Assembly: GCA_963965975.1 (NCBI GenBank)
Contig: OZ014411.1
Coordinates: forward strand, 5,751,001-5,815,000
Source: Xestospongia bergquistia
Taxonomy: Eukaryota > Porifera > Demospongiae > Haplosclerida > Petrosiidae
Direction of reading: 5' to 3'
Length of the DNA stretch: 64,000 nucleotides
Under the pieces are notes generated by a model. That model was not told the DNA's origin. It ran no database searches and worked only from the letters and a program-made list of their open reading frames with translations. Numbering within the stretch: position 1 is the stretch's first letter; every line of letters begins with the position of its first letter. The position numbers were made by a program, and so were the translations under genes. Below, piece after piece: positions 11,300-21,396 of the stretch.

Positions 11300-13600
11300 C
11301 ATATTCAATCCATTCTCCAACTGGTGTTTTCACTAATGCAGTGTCTATTGTGTTTGTTTTAATGTAGGTATCTTATAGCTGTATAATAACTTACAGTGAC
11401 CTGTATCTACAGATATTGGATGTCCATGATGAACCTACATGGCAACAGGATTAAAAGGAAACTTTCATTATAATCAGTACTAACAGCTATTCCAAGTAAT
11501 CTGTAAGTTCTTGAGGTGTAATCATGTCTGGTAGTATTTTCAATTGTAATTGAGCTATCAGATATAATATCAGATGGATTACATTGCTTATATCTTACTC
11601 TTGTAGCAACAATGGCTTGTTTGATTTTTTACTTGTATGTGTGTTTGAAGAAATGCCTATTATCTGTACATCAGGTAATGAAGAAACTTTGTACTAACAG
11701 TCATTAGACGTTCATTGCAAGGTATGCATCTGTAGGCTTTATTATAATGCCATTATTGTCAACAATATACAGCTTACAAATGATGGGATGTTTTATCTGA
11801 GTAGCAAGATATTTTCTTCCACAACAATGTTGATATGTGGTCTTCTTTCTGTCCAACTACTGAAATTAATAGTATTTTTGTGTACTCTTCTCCAACATAT
11901 ATCTAATTGATCATCACTATAACAGACCTCCCTGCAGATAGGACATTGTTTCTCAGTGATTGTATATATATATATTAAACAGTCATTAGACAAATATTCT
12001 TAGTTAATTACAGTTGTACATTGCTTAAATCTCCATTACCTCCATTGATTGAACACTAACAGCATCAACAAGTAACTCTATTCCCTCTATTACATCATTC
12101 TGTCTACCAAAATCTATTTTTGTTGGTGTCATCAATGCATGCCTATTAAATTACATAAATTATATCATATTGCCTAGAAATAAATGAATACTGTTATTGT
12201 CTGTAAATTAACGAAGTTATCTTCTACTGTGCAGTTGATGTTTAAGTATTCTTTTTGTACTGGTGTTAATTCCACTTGTGGTATATCTTTTAAAATAATT
12301 CATCAATTCTTCAAAGTTTGGGGTTTCTAATTACCACACAGATGTTTTGCCAGGGGGGTTACATGCAATAACTGGAGGACATTGTTTATCCAACATAGGT
12401 TTCTGGTTTGATTTCCAAAACTCTTGTTGGGTGTATAGAACAACTCCAGTGGTGCCCCAGTCTCATAGATCTGTCATATAAGAATATCTTGTCAAAAGTG
12501 ACTCTTTATTAACACTGTAAAAATTAATATGTTATTTTAACAATTAGTTTGTGCTTTACATGGGTGGATTACTATGGAATTTAAAATTTATGCAAATTAC
12601 TCATTACATAATATATTAGTACATAAAAGTACAACATTTCTACAAATTACATAGTGAGTAATTCACAGAATTCTATATTCCATAGTAGTACATCCATGTA
12701 AACTACAAATTAGTTGTTAAAATGACGTATTAATTTTTACAGTGAACTCACAGGTCTTGATGGAAGGTTGAAATAAGTTACAATGGCATCTTCATCCCCA
12801 TCATTGTATTCATCACCCCTAGAGGATTTCAACTCTTCACTATCATCAATGACTTCTTGTTTTTCCTGCATTAAAGTGAGTACTAAATACATTAATTAAT
12901 CATACATTGCATTCTACAGACAATGTTTCATCACAGCCTTCCCTATAGGTGATTATAATTTGTGTTTGTGTATATATCATTAGTCATTTGACTTTGGTTT
13001 GATGGACACATGGGATGATTTTGCACTGCTAACTTCATTATATTGGTACCTAAGTGAGGAAAGTGAAAGTTATCCCTAAACATATTCCTATGCATACAGC
13101 AATATAAAATCCTTCTTTGGAGGCTTTTGGTAGTGACCAATTATGTTTTGTCCTGGCTTCTTAGATCTTTTTGACCACTTCTCCTCAAGCTGTTTTGCTT
13201 TTGGTTTATCAAGCTGTTTCTGAATACATGTAGGTATATTTTGTACATATAATGTACTCTACCTTTAGTTTTTGTCTGTCTTTAGTAGATGCATTGTCAA
13301 TATAAGCCAACTGCCTTCCAAAGTGAATTGAGTAGTGTTCCTTTATAAAAAGATCTGGTTGCTTTCTGTGTTTTGGGTGGTCACTTCTTTTCAATATTAG
13401 GTTCCAGGCCTCAATTCTTACAGCAGTTTGTTTGCTGCTAGTTGACACATCTCCTACCTTAACACTCCTCGGTATACTTGTCCAAAAGGTAACCATCGAC
13501 AACCACTTCTGTTCCATTGTTTCCATCCATTTAGGTTGGGTTTGCAGGACATGTTTTGTCAGTACAATATATACTTCAAACTTGACTGGCTATTGTGACT
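11300..13600 (-). pseudogene. Unrecognised multi-exon gene or remnant, unit 1
   Basis: Several exon-like blocks lie on the - strand. The clearest is 13589-13263: 109 codons, preceded by an AG acceptor and followed by a GTAGAG donor, rich in Trp, Lys and Arg (EAWNLILKRSDHPKHRKQPD). A Lys-rich block lies at about 13216-13140 and an acidic block at about 12867-12755. Near 11993-11793 a block has CPICREVCYSDDQLDICW, a Cys arrangement that could bind zinc but lacks a full RING pattern. Stops occur between some blocks, so part of it is probably decayed. I do not recognise the family. The whole block is repeated at 25870-28200. Confidence 0.4.
12513..12744. mobile_element. Miniature inverted-repeat element, CACTGTAAAAA family, unit 1a
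   Basis: The 232-bp element starts CACTGTAAAAATTAATATG and ends with the complementary sequence finishing TTTTTACAGTG. The inverted repeats extend well inward (TTTTAACAA...TTGTTAAAA, then CATG and TGGAAT blocks). It has no coding capacity. Related copies are at 14940-15170, 27120-27350 and 29519-29749. Confidence 0.85.
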
Positions 13601-13910
13601 TTGGATGCAAACGACAATATGATATTCAATAGTGTGTCAAGTTAGTACAAATATTATCAACCATATCTATTTTCATTATGGAATTTTCAATTTATCATGA
13701 TTTTGCATAATTGTTGTTATTTGTAGTTACTGACACAGAAAAAGTGAAAAAACATTGGAACAAATTAAGTGAACACAACATTTAATTCAAGACAAGGTAT
13801 ACTTTGATAGAATAAATGAATATATTCCTAAAATACTCAGAACTTACTATATACAAAACGATTAAAAAAAGAAAATGATATATCAAAGAAAAAGGATGCA
13901 TCCATAAGTC

Positions 13911-14398
13911 TCATGTTTTCTTCACTCTTTTGTAGGCAGCTTTTAATTCGGCAACTATGTGTTGCTCAAGACAAAATTCTTCAATTACTTCAATAGTGAA
14001 ATTGAGTAAAACTTGACTTCCTTTAACATGGCTAACCCAAGGTATATATTGTCCATTTTTCCTTTCTCTGGATGCCCTCCATTTACGTCTGTAAGTATCA
14101 TCATACCACCTAATTTCAATGTCACATTTTCTTTCTCCAGTTGTTAATACTCTTCCAATAATAGGCTCATCTGTCCACTCATCGTGAGTTACCGCTATAA
14201 ATGTAACCTCTTTGAACGAGTCACCCGACAAAATAGTTTGTTTCTCTTTGTTTTGTAGATGTTCTGGCTGCTCATTAGTAGGTTGTTCACAAACAGTAGT
14301 TTGTTGATGAAGCTCTTGAGTTTTTTTCTCTTTGTTACACAGAGTTCTTCTTCGACCAGCATAAACTGTGCTATAGCACTGACAACAGTGACATTTTG
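13911..14398 (-). other. Unrecognised terminal exon, unit 1
   Basis: From a possible AG acceptor at about 14400 a frame is open to the TGA at 13911-13913. It begins with a Cys-rich stretch (CHCCQCYSTVYAGRRRTLC), continues with a Gln/Glu-rich linker, and ends with a folded-looking domain (DEWTDEPIIGRVL, DIEIRWYDDTYRRKW, GQYIPWVSHV). The same frame is kept in the copy at 28512-28998, with few changes, which argues for recent coding function or very recent duplication. The C-terminal part loosely recalls small beta-rich domains at the ends of transposon-derived proteins, but I cannot name it. It lies about 1.4 kb upstream of GT6 copy 1, on the other strand. Confidence 0.35.
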
Positions 14399-14506
14399 CT
14401 TAATATGTGTGTGGTTATAGCTGTAATGATCATAATTACATTGTATGTTTTTAACAACATTGTCATTTCCTAGCAAGGACATTGCTAATAACTTTGTTAT
14501 ACTTCA

Positions 14507-14770
14507 ATGTTTTTTTTTGTTTTATTTGCTCAGAAGGATGCTATACCAATGGATAGTAACGACTTATATATTCTTTCACACGGGAGTATTTGCTTTTATC
14601 AGATGTGGACTTGGTCACCAAGATCTGTACAATTCTCTACAGGTTCAAGTTTTTCTCCATTGTCTTTAATCCATCAAGTTTTGAACAGTAGACACGTATA
14701 TCAGTCCCAATGGCTACAAAAGGTTTTTCAACCATTGAACATTAAACAAATCTGGTTCAATTCACCATAG
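14507..14770 (+). other. Open exon-like frame upstream of GT6 copy 1, unknown
   Basis: Preceded by a pyrimidine-rich tract ending TTTGCTCAG, which looks like a 3' splice site, the frame reads through about 78 codons (MDSNDLYILSHGSICFYQMW) to a TAG. The copy at 29062-29349 keeps the same frame. A second splice-acceptor-like site near 15278 precedes a short frame ending at 15334. No domain is recognisable. It could be an exon of an upstream gene or leader sequence. Confidence 0.25.
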
Positions 14771-14939
14771 GTTAGTTATGACATAGTTCTATGCAAATTA
14801 CTTGAAGTAATGACTTTAATGTCCTATGCTACAACATTGCTAATTAAGTCTCAAATACTTGATGCAAGATTCCAATTGCAGCATGTGTCACTTAATTGAG
14901 TCAATAACAATGGTATCTGAACTCTTAGCTCACAAGGTA

Positions 14940-15170
14940 CACTGTAAAAATTAATATGTCATTTTAACAACTAATTTGAGCTTACATGAATTAGCTACTA
15001 TAGAGTATAGAATTCTTGTTTATTGCTCACTACGTAACTTGTTGGCATGTTGTTCCTTTAAAATCCAACAAAGTATACAATGATAATTCATGTAAATTCT
15101 ATATTCCATAGTAATCCACCCATGTAAAGTACAAATTAATTGTTAAAATGACATATTATTTTTTACAGTG
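14940..15170. mobile_element. Miniature inverted-repeat element, CACTGTAAAAA family, unit 1b
   Basis: The 231-bp element has CACTGTAAAAATTAATATG at the left and the complement ending TTTTTTACAGTG at the right. It is flanked by TA on both sides (GGTA before, TAGT after), the duplication typical of Tc1/mariner-type insertion. It lies about 620 bases upstream of GT6 copy 1 and is shared with the GT6 copy 2 unit. Confidence 0.85.
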
Positions 15171-15787
15171 TAGTTGTAACTTAGACCAAATAACTTGAAA
15201 ATAATGGAGACTTTGTGAAATCCATTCTTGTAAGATATCTATTAAATTGTCCTTATTTTTATTCTTTTTTTGTACAGGTGGTATCTACAGGGTACTGTTG
15301 TTATGTGGGAGACTTATCAGCACTAAAGAAAATGTAGTCTAGTAATAGAACTTCAGACACAGACAATGATAGAAAGTGAACCTTTGCTCACAGAATTCAA
15401 CTATCCTTTCCTACTTTTAACTAGTAACTTATATGCTGCCTCATCATCTACTTACATTCACTATATATCCTGAGTTGTACACACATATGTTCTGACTTGT
15501 GTTAATTTAGTTCATCAGACTCTTTAATTTAATGAAATAACTTGTTTTGTTATAAGATTACTGCATTATTAATATTTGTGAAAAAAATTGACAAATAATT
15601 CAAAAATGAGGACTAAATTTGAATGCATGACAAATTTTTGAACAATTACGTATAATTATGTAACACTCTGTCGCTGCCCTAACATAAATCACGTGGTCTA
15701 ATATTATCAATTAATGATGTCATAACTGACTTGGATTACGCGCATTTGATGTAAAGTAAGATTGGCGCAGCCAAGACAAGCCCAGTA
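15171..15787 (+). other. Leader region of GT6 copy 1
   Basis: The sequence is almost identical to 29750-30362 upstream of GT6 copy 2, and carries a CACGTG motif near 15690 and a GCGCAG block just before the start codon. No gene is seen. It probably holds the promoter and 5' untranslated region, although I could not assign a TATA box. Confidence 0.4.
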
Positions 15788-16786
15788 ATGAAAGAAACTA
15801 AGCTAGGTCTTTGTATTTTCGTGCTACTTTACTGCGTTTTTTTTCTGTTTGGAACTTATTGGGTGCACTTTGATTATCCAACTTCACATCGCCAATGGAA
15901 CTTATCTACAAGTTGTCTGGTTCAACAATTGATTGAAGAGAATTTGTCATATGTTCTAAAAGAGAAACCGTCTTTACCTAATGTAAGTAAAAGTGAAATT
16001 CGTTATAGAATAGAGACACCTTGGGGAGCACCAATAGTATGGGCTGATACTGAAGCCAATGTATTAGCTAGACAACCAAAGGGAGTTTACAATGTAGCAC
16101 TTAATATTGTTGCTATTGCCAAGTACATAAAATTCTTACAACCTCTTATTACAAGTGCTGACAAGTACTTCATGAGAGATCATAATGTTACTTATTTTGT
16201 TATCTCAGATAAACTTGATGAAGTAGCTAAAGTGAAGACAAACCGTCATATTGTAAGTATTATGGAGAAAAGTCAAGGCTGGCCAAATAATACTTTAGTG
16301 AGATTTCAGTTTATTAATAAACACAGAGACGTATACCATAACATGAACTTTTTTTTTCAAATTGACGTTGATATGCTCTTTGTTTCTAGTTTTAATAGTG
16401 AGGCCTTAGGTTCAAGAGTAGGTACCCTACATCCTGGTGTTTATTGGAAACAAAGACTATCATTCCCATATGACAGAAACCCTAAATCAACAGCTTATAT
16501 TAACCGATATGAAGGAGAGTACTATTTTGCAGGTGGAGTATTTGGTGGTTGTGTAAGTGAAGTCATCACTATGGCTGATATAATTGTCAAGAATATATTA
16601 ACAGATCTTCATAAATACAACTACATAGCTTTGTGGCATGATGAGAGTCATCTTAATAGATATTTCATTGATCACCCTCCAACTAAAGTATTGTCTCCGG
16701 AATATTGTACCCCAGAAGATTGGATAATCTCAACAAAACATCGACTTTTGGCTTTGAACAAAAACCATAAAGCTATTCGTAGTTAA
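15788..16786 (+). CDS. GT6 (ABO-type) glycosyltransferase, copy 1
   Basis: A single exon for 332 residues, close to vertebrate GT6 lengths (human ABO is 354). Residues about 6-24 are a signal-anchor, so the protein should be a type II Golgi enzyme. The GT6 core starts at TPWGAPIVW (77-85). DVD at 193-195 is the metal-binding DXD motif that holds UDP-sugar. GTLHPG (212-217), YYFAGGVFGG (245-254), [10 protein letters not shown] (283-292, with Glu286 matching the catalytic Glu303 of human ABO), VLSPEY (301-306) and the C-terminal KNHKAIR are all hallmark segments. The family transfers GalNAc or Gal in alpha-1,3 linkage onto Gal/GalNAc-terminated glycans. Residues spaced as human ABO 235, 266 and 268 are Gly217, Ala248 and Gly250; Gly at 235 and 268 is the A-type (GalNAc) state. 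The start is shared with copy 2. Confidence 0.96.
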   Translation: MKETKLGLCIFVLLYCVFFLFGTYWVHFDYPTSHRQWNLSTSCLVQQLIEENLSYVLKEKPSLPNVSKSEIRYRIETPWGAPIVWADTEANVLARQPKGVYNVALNIVAIAKYIKFLQPLITSADKYFMRDHNVTYFVISDKLDEVAKVKTNRHIVSIMEKSQGWPNNTLVRFQFINKHRDVYHNMNFFFQIDVDMLFVSSFNSEALGSRVGTLHPGVYWKQRLSFPYDRNPKSTAYINRYEGEYYFAGGVFGGCVSEVITMADIIVKNILTDLHKYNYIALWHDESHLNRYFIDHPPTKVLSPEYCTPEDWIISTKHRLLALNKNHKAIRS

Positions 16787-18071
16787 TTTTTAAACTTATT
16801 TCTAGTTGTTTTGATACTTTCATGTTTATAACTGGTAACGCCGTTGCTACTCATTTGCTAGTCTATCGTTGCCGCCCCTTCGCTAAGAGAAAGGAAGGCT
16901 TTTGTGATACAAGCATATGTGACAAGATTTGCAAAAAGGAACCACTTCTGTCACAACATTTGTGACCTAATTTAAGAAAAAAACACTGTTAAAACATAAC
17001 ACAAACAGTTTTGCATACATGTAGAGTTGTTATGCATATATAGCAAATGTATGTATACAAAACTGAGATGTTGTAAATGTTTTAACAATGGTTTGTTCAA
17101 AAATCAGGTACCAAATGTTTTGACAGAAGTGGTCCCTTTTTGCAAATCAGGTCACATATATTAGAATGTATGTTCGGTTTAGGGAGGTATTTTCCTGAGT
17201 GGGAGTCAAGCACAAATGAAAATTATATAGAGAAAATGTTTGCGATTCTTTTTCATTGGTTGTGGTGTTGATGTAACTGACAGAGCAATGACTATGGAGC
17301 ACCCTAGAAAGCAAAAATAAAGAATGATTCTTAAACTGATTCTCAATCAATTCTGTAATTGATACTTGATTGTTAAACCTATTCTCAATAGATTTTAGTC
17401 CAATGGTATGACTATGAATCATAGTCTTTATCGCCTCAGGTGTAACTTAATTTAGATAATTAGAACCTGCAATCTTGATAATTTTGTGATGATGATGATG
17501 TGTTACTGAATTTATTGTTAATTTAAATACTTGATACATTTTTTTTCATTAAGACATTGGGGGACAGTTACTGAGATCAGTAAAACGTGTTATTACAAGG
17601 AATGAAAAGATCATGATTGCAAGTTGTGCACTAAGGAGCTGCAATCTTCTTTTCAAATATATTAGAAAATAATACTTTAGTATCAAAACGAAACAAAAGT
17701 AAACAAACGTAATGAAGACGTCTCTACTTCTATAAACTACTTTCTCTGGATCAGTAGTTACTTTGATATTCCAAGTGCAGAAAGTTGATTTCTTCTGAAA
17801 ATATCTTCAAGTCTAGGTAGCCAATTCTTGTTCACCGACGTCATGCCCTTCGAGCATTGTAAGCCAAAATCCTTTCTCGCATTAAGCGAGTGGGCGAGAC
17901 TAGCAAACTGAAAACCACACCTTCTATTATGAAAGCAACTGTGGAATGCAGTGTAACCTATTGTTGTAGACAAAATGCATATAATTATGTACACAATAAT
18001 TACATGCAGTACATGAAGCTTTTTACTATTTTTGTGTACAAACCGATTAACTAAATATTGCAGCTCAGAAT
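16787..18071. other. 3' flank of GT6 copy 1
   Basis: No gene is supported. The flank holds the inverted-repeat element at 16915-17159, AT-rich sequence shared with 31362-32370, and from about 17908 the segment found downstream of every GT6 gene here. Bases 17794 onward have no counterpart in the GT6 copy 2 unit. Confidence 0.5.
16915..17159. mobile_element. Miniature inverted-repeat element, ATATGTGAC family, unit 1
   Basis: The 245-bp element has terminal inverted repeats of about 40 bases, beginning ATATGTGAC and containing GATTTGCAAAAAGG and ACCACTTCTGTCA on both ends. There is no coding content. It is shared with 31490-31735 but absent from the matching places after GT6 copies 3 and 4 (near 46430 and 50200), so it inserted after those lineages split. 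Confidence 0.85.
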
Positions 18072-18075
18072 GACA

Positions 18076-19913
18076 TGTCATGGCAAATTTGTTCCTAGTT
18101 AAAATTAGACCTAGGTCCAATTTTTGCATGCACGTTAAATTTGGACCTAGGAAAATAAAGTCAGTATAAGTTATGTGATTATAGGTTATATTATATAGGT
18201 AATGTTACTGTGGTAACTATACTTTACATTATGTACATGTACAACACTTATTATAATGGTATGTATTATTATTACTATTATTATCATTATGGTTATTATA
18301 TGTGTGTATGCACTTAATTATTATTTCCTGTTCTTATTCATTTCCTGTTTCTGTACTATATAATATGCATGTTTTTAGATTAGATTAGATTCCCTTTTTC
18401 ATACTATTCAATACTACTCGAGACTCTGCTCGGTTTTGCTGTACTATTCCACTTTCTATTCTACTCGAGTTCGGTCTTTCTCAATTCTTCTATTCTAAGC
18501 TGGGCCACAGACACAACAGTTACAATTAATTAAGAGTTTTTATACAAGCGTAAGTGTCACATATCCATAATAAGTGCCTCTTGGTCTGCCAAATGACACT
18601 TGGGACTTCAACACAATCTTCATGATACCATTCTTTCCAGTCTTTGTACTCAATCATTCTACCCTCTTCTGGTTGACGACACTTGCAGTATACTCTGAAT
18701 TTCATATTAGCAACATATTGCTTTGCTTTCTTTTTTCGCTGCTGGCAAGGGAAAGGGGTAATTTTCAAGACAATTACCCTAAATCTGGTATGTCTGCTTT
18801 AGTTATTCTAAATATGGTATGTCTGCTTTAGTCTGTTTTTTGTTTATATCTATAGGCAAAACAGGTTTACGACCAAACATTACTTCAAACAGTAAATACA
18901 GTGAAGATTCATGCCTCGATAGAAAGAAAGCAGTCAATATCAAAACAGTTTACTGATGATTCTCAGATACCTGGAAGTGTTATAGGCAAAAATACAGCTA
19001 TTTAGATATTCATCCCAGGTATTTTTGTTGTTAATGCAAAACTTAATAAGCATTCTCTGTAGAGTTTGGTTAAATCGTTCATCTAAACTGTTAGCCTATA
19101 AGGACAAAAAAATACAGAATCTTAGTTAATTACAGTTAACTTAAATGTGAATTCTGACCTGTGGGTGATATGGAGTGGTTAAATAATGTTTGGTGTTGAG
19201 TTTTCTCATTAATTCTCCATTTAAAATATTTCTAAACTCTCTCCCTTGATCAGATGTTATAATTCTTGGGAGACCCATTGTCATAAAAAGCTAGTAAAGG
19301 AATGGATCATTACCACTGTTTAAAATATTGATCTGTCTACCTTCAACAACTCATAAGCCACTCCTACAACCTCTTTTGTTGGTAAAGCAGCTGCTGCAAC
19401 CCATTTTGTGAAATAATCACTAATCGTTAAAATATATCAATTTCCTGATTGAGACACAGGCGACAATGGTCCAATAAAATCAATTGTGATGTGGTACCAC
19501 GGGGAATGAACTGGTATAGGGTGTAACTCTGGTCTTGTAGTCAACTTGTCTCTCGTTCTTTGACACTCATCACATGCAGATACCTATGATAAGTCACAGT
19601 ACAACTTATAATTAAGAAAAACACACCATTTACAACTTGCTTCATATCTTTTATGACTCCCTTCCATGTAAATATCGCTTTTTTGACACTTTGAGAACTT
19701 CACCAAGTGGCTAAAGCTCTCCATTTAAGTACACACAACATAAGAAGTGATTAATCGATTTGTATGTGTCAAATTCCACTTCTCTTTACCAAATTATACA
19801 GTCTGAGACGCCTGGGTCCAAATATTGCAAGGCGGAATTAGTTTTGCAGACTTTTTGTTGCCAAATTTGGTCCTAGGTCCAAATTTTGCACCCGGACCAA
19901 ATTTTTCGTGACA
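18076..19913 (-). mobile_element. Ginger-like DNA transposon with gypsy-type integrase and PHD finger
   Basis: The 1838-bp element is bounded by inverted termini starting TGTCATGGCAAATTTG at the left and TGTCACGAAAAATTTGG (complement) at the right, with related TTGGACCTAGG blocks inside. It is flanked by a 4-bp duplication GACA (18072-18075 and 19914-19917). The paralogous segments near 990, 46632 and 50381 contain the uninterrupted GACACAC site. Inside, on the - strand, is a retrovirus/gypsy-type integrase and then a PHD-like finger. A cut-and-paste element with a gypsy-like integrase, TGT-type termini and a 4-bp duplication matches the Ginger group (Gypsy INteGrasE Related). The copy is probably dead because of the stop described below. 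Confidence 0.8.
18529..19590 (-). pseudogene. Gypsy/Ginger-type integrase with C-terminal PHD-like finger, broken
   Basis: Reading - strand blocks in order: a CDECQR segment, IDFIGPL (first catalytic Asp), FTKWVAAAALPTKEVV, ITSDQGREF (second Asp), TTPYHPQ, then NSLDERFNQTL (catalytic Glu), WDEYLNSCIFAYNTS, and MFGRKPVLPID. This is the DDE integrase core. It ends with YCKCRQPEEGRMIEY and EWYHEDCVEVP, a PHD-like zinc finger. Splice-like junctions occur, e.g. HPQ followed by GTCAGA and the next block preceded by CCTATAG (about 19157 to 19095), so the source gene had introns. An in-frame TGA at 19439-19437 follows SQSGN, and the region between FAYNTS and MFGRKP is disturbed. Product would be a transposase; this copy looks inactive. 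Confidence 0.75.
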
Positions 19914-19917
19914 GACA

Positions 19918-21396
19918 CACAAATCACAAACTTATTGAAACTTAAAGGAACTACACAAAACAACTTTATAATCCTGTGTTACCAGTTGTCTGATTTAGTT
20001 TGCAATTAAATCCTCTAATGTACCCTCTATTGAATTGATAAATCTGACAGACTGACTTATTGTTTTATATTTTTACTTGATCTTATTAATATTCACTGTA
20101 AAAATTGATTGATTGATTTAGCTACTACTTGGAAACATAACACTATTTTAATTGCTAATGTACTATAAAATTGACTGTTTATGTAGCTAGATAAGCAGTA
20201 TTAGTAATGCATTAGTACTTGGTCTTGGCATTGCATGAAATTAATGTGTAAAATAAAATAATAGCATGAACCCAATACCTTCAGAACTACATATTAATAT
20301 AATACACACTATATATAGCCAATGAGGACTGGCAGTCTCAACTAAATAAACCTTTAGATCCCTCATCTGAGACAGGAGGTAAGTTAGTAATATATAGACA
20401 ACTACAACAGGAGCCATTGCCACCTAGTTATATGTTTGCCAATATGACTGCGAAGAGATGTTGGACTATGGCAGCCATATGTGGGGGTCATCTGCCCCTA
20501 GCAGTTGAGGGGATGTTTTCATGTAACTAAAGATACCTCTAAAGGATAAACTATGTACTCTTTGTAACACAAATTCAGTGGAAGATGTACCTCATTTTGT
20601 CCTGTTCTGTCCAAAGTACAATAACATATAACTCAAACTTTACAACACAATCACTTCCAAAGAACCATCCTTTTACTCACTTCCCCACACAGACAAACTC
20701 ACTATCATTTTATTAAATGAATTCAGCCATATGTCATCGATGTATCTCAATGAAAGATTGAATTTAGTTTTGTAATCATTAATTTTGTTTTCCTTTCATG
20801 TTTTGTATAGTCACCGTAAGTTTATTACTTAATCCAAAATTTTTTATTTATATCACATTACTTTATCTTATTTGTAACTAACTCGTCACTCGTAAGCCGA
20901 AGCAACTGAAGGGTCCATCAAAATCTTACCTTGGTTTCTCTCTCTCTCTGTGTGTGTGTGTGTGGTTCGGTCACACTTAGAAATTCGATAATTGGTTAAG
21001 GGAACATGGAACGCAGGTATGAAAAAGCACGTGATGATTTATTACACAGCTAAAATGTTTACTTGTTTAGCAATGCAATAAACTTGAAGAAAGGAAAAAG
21101 CAAAACATTTAAAACAATGAAAAGATAAGACGTCTAGAGAAGTGTGAAAGTGAATAAGATCAAAGACTAAGTTAGAAGCTAAGTATATAGAAATTATACT
21201 ACAAATGCTAAGAGTTTACTTTATCCCAGACAGACATGAAGGTCAAAAACTGCATTTGTCGTTAAATCTAGCCTATCACTTTAGAATAATCACATTGGTT
21301 AAATAAACTAATCAATTTAATCAATCAATACTGGTTAAATCTAATCAACGTCGTAATTAACGTATATATTGTTAAAGGTCAGACTAGACTCTAGAG
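19918..21396. other. Spacer between GT6 copy 1 and fucosyltransferase-like copy 2
   Basis: Holds the continuation of the GT6 3' flank, the CACTGTAAAAATTGATTG half-element (about 20095-20215), a LINE fragment, a CT/GT microsatellite at about 20937-20964, and from about 20890 the conserved upstream region of the fucosyltransferase-like gene. It matches 32370-33895. No intact gene is seen. Confidence 0.5.
20524..20778 (+). mobile_element. C-terminal fragment of a non-LTR retrotransposon ORF2, unit 1
   Basis: The + strand reads PLKDKLCTLCNTNSVEDV, then PHFVLFCPKYNN, and on to a terminal segment ending LNERLNLVL and a stop. The C-x2-C...H...C pattern with ED before the His and CPKY after it is the usual C-terminal zinc motif of LINE reverse-transcriptase proteins. 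Nothing of the reverse transcriptase itself is present, and there is an internal stop. The copy at 32890-33150 is frame-shifted in the same motif. Confidence 0.55.

Noticed and set aside
18076-19913. LTR retrotransposon (Ty3/gypsy) as the explanation for the integrase
   Set aside because: No LTRs, gag or reverse transcriptase are visible; short inverted termini and a 4-bp duplication fit a DNA transposon better.
20241-20423. - strand frame of 60 codons with hydrophobic stretches, copied at 32616-32798
   Set aside because: Conserved only because the unit is duplicated; no domain, and adjacent to a transposon relic.
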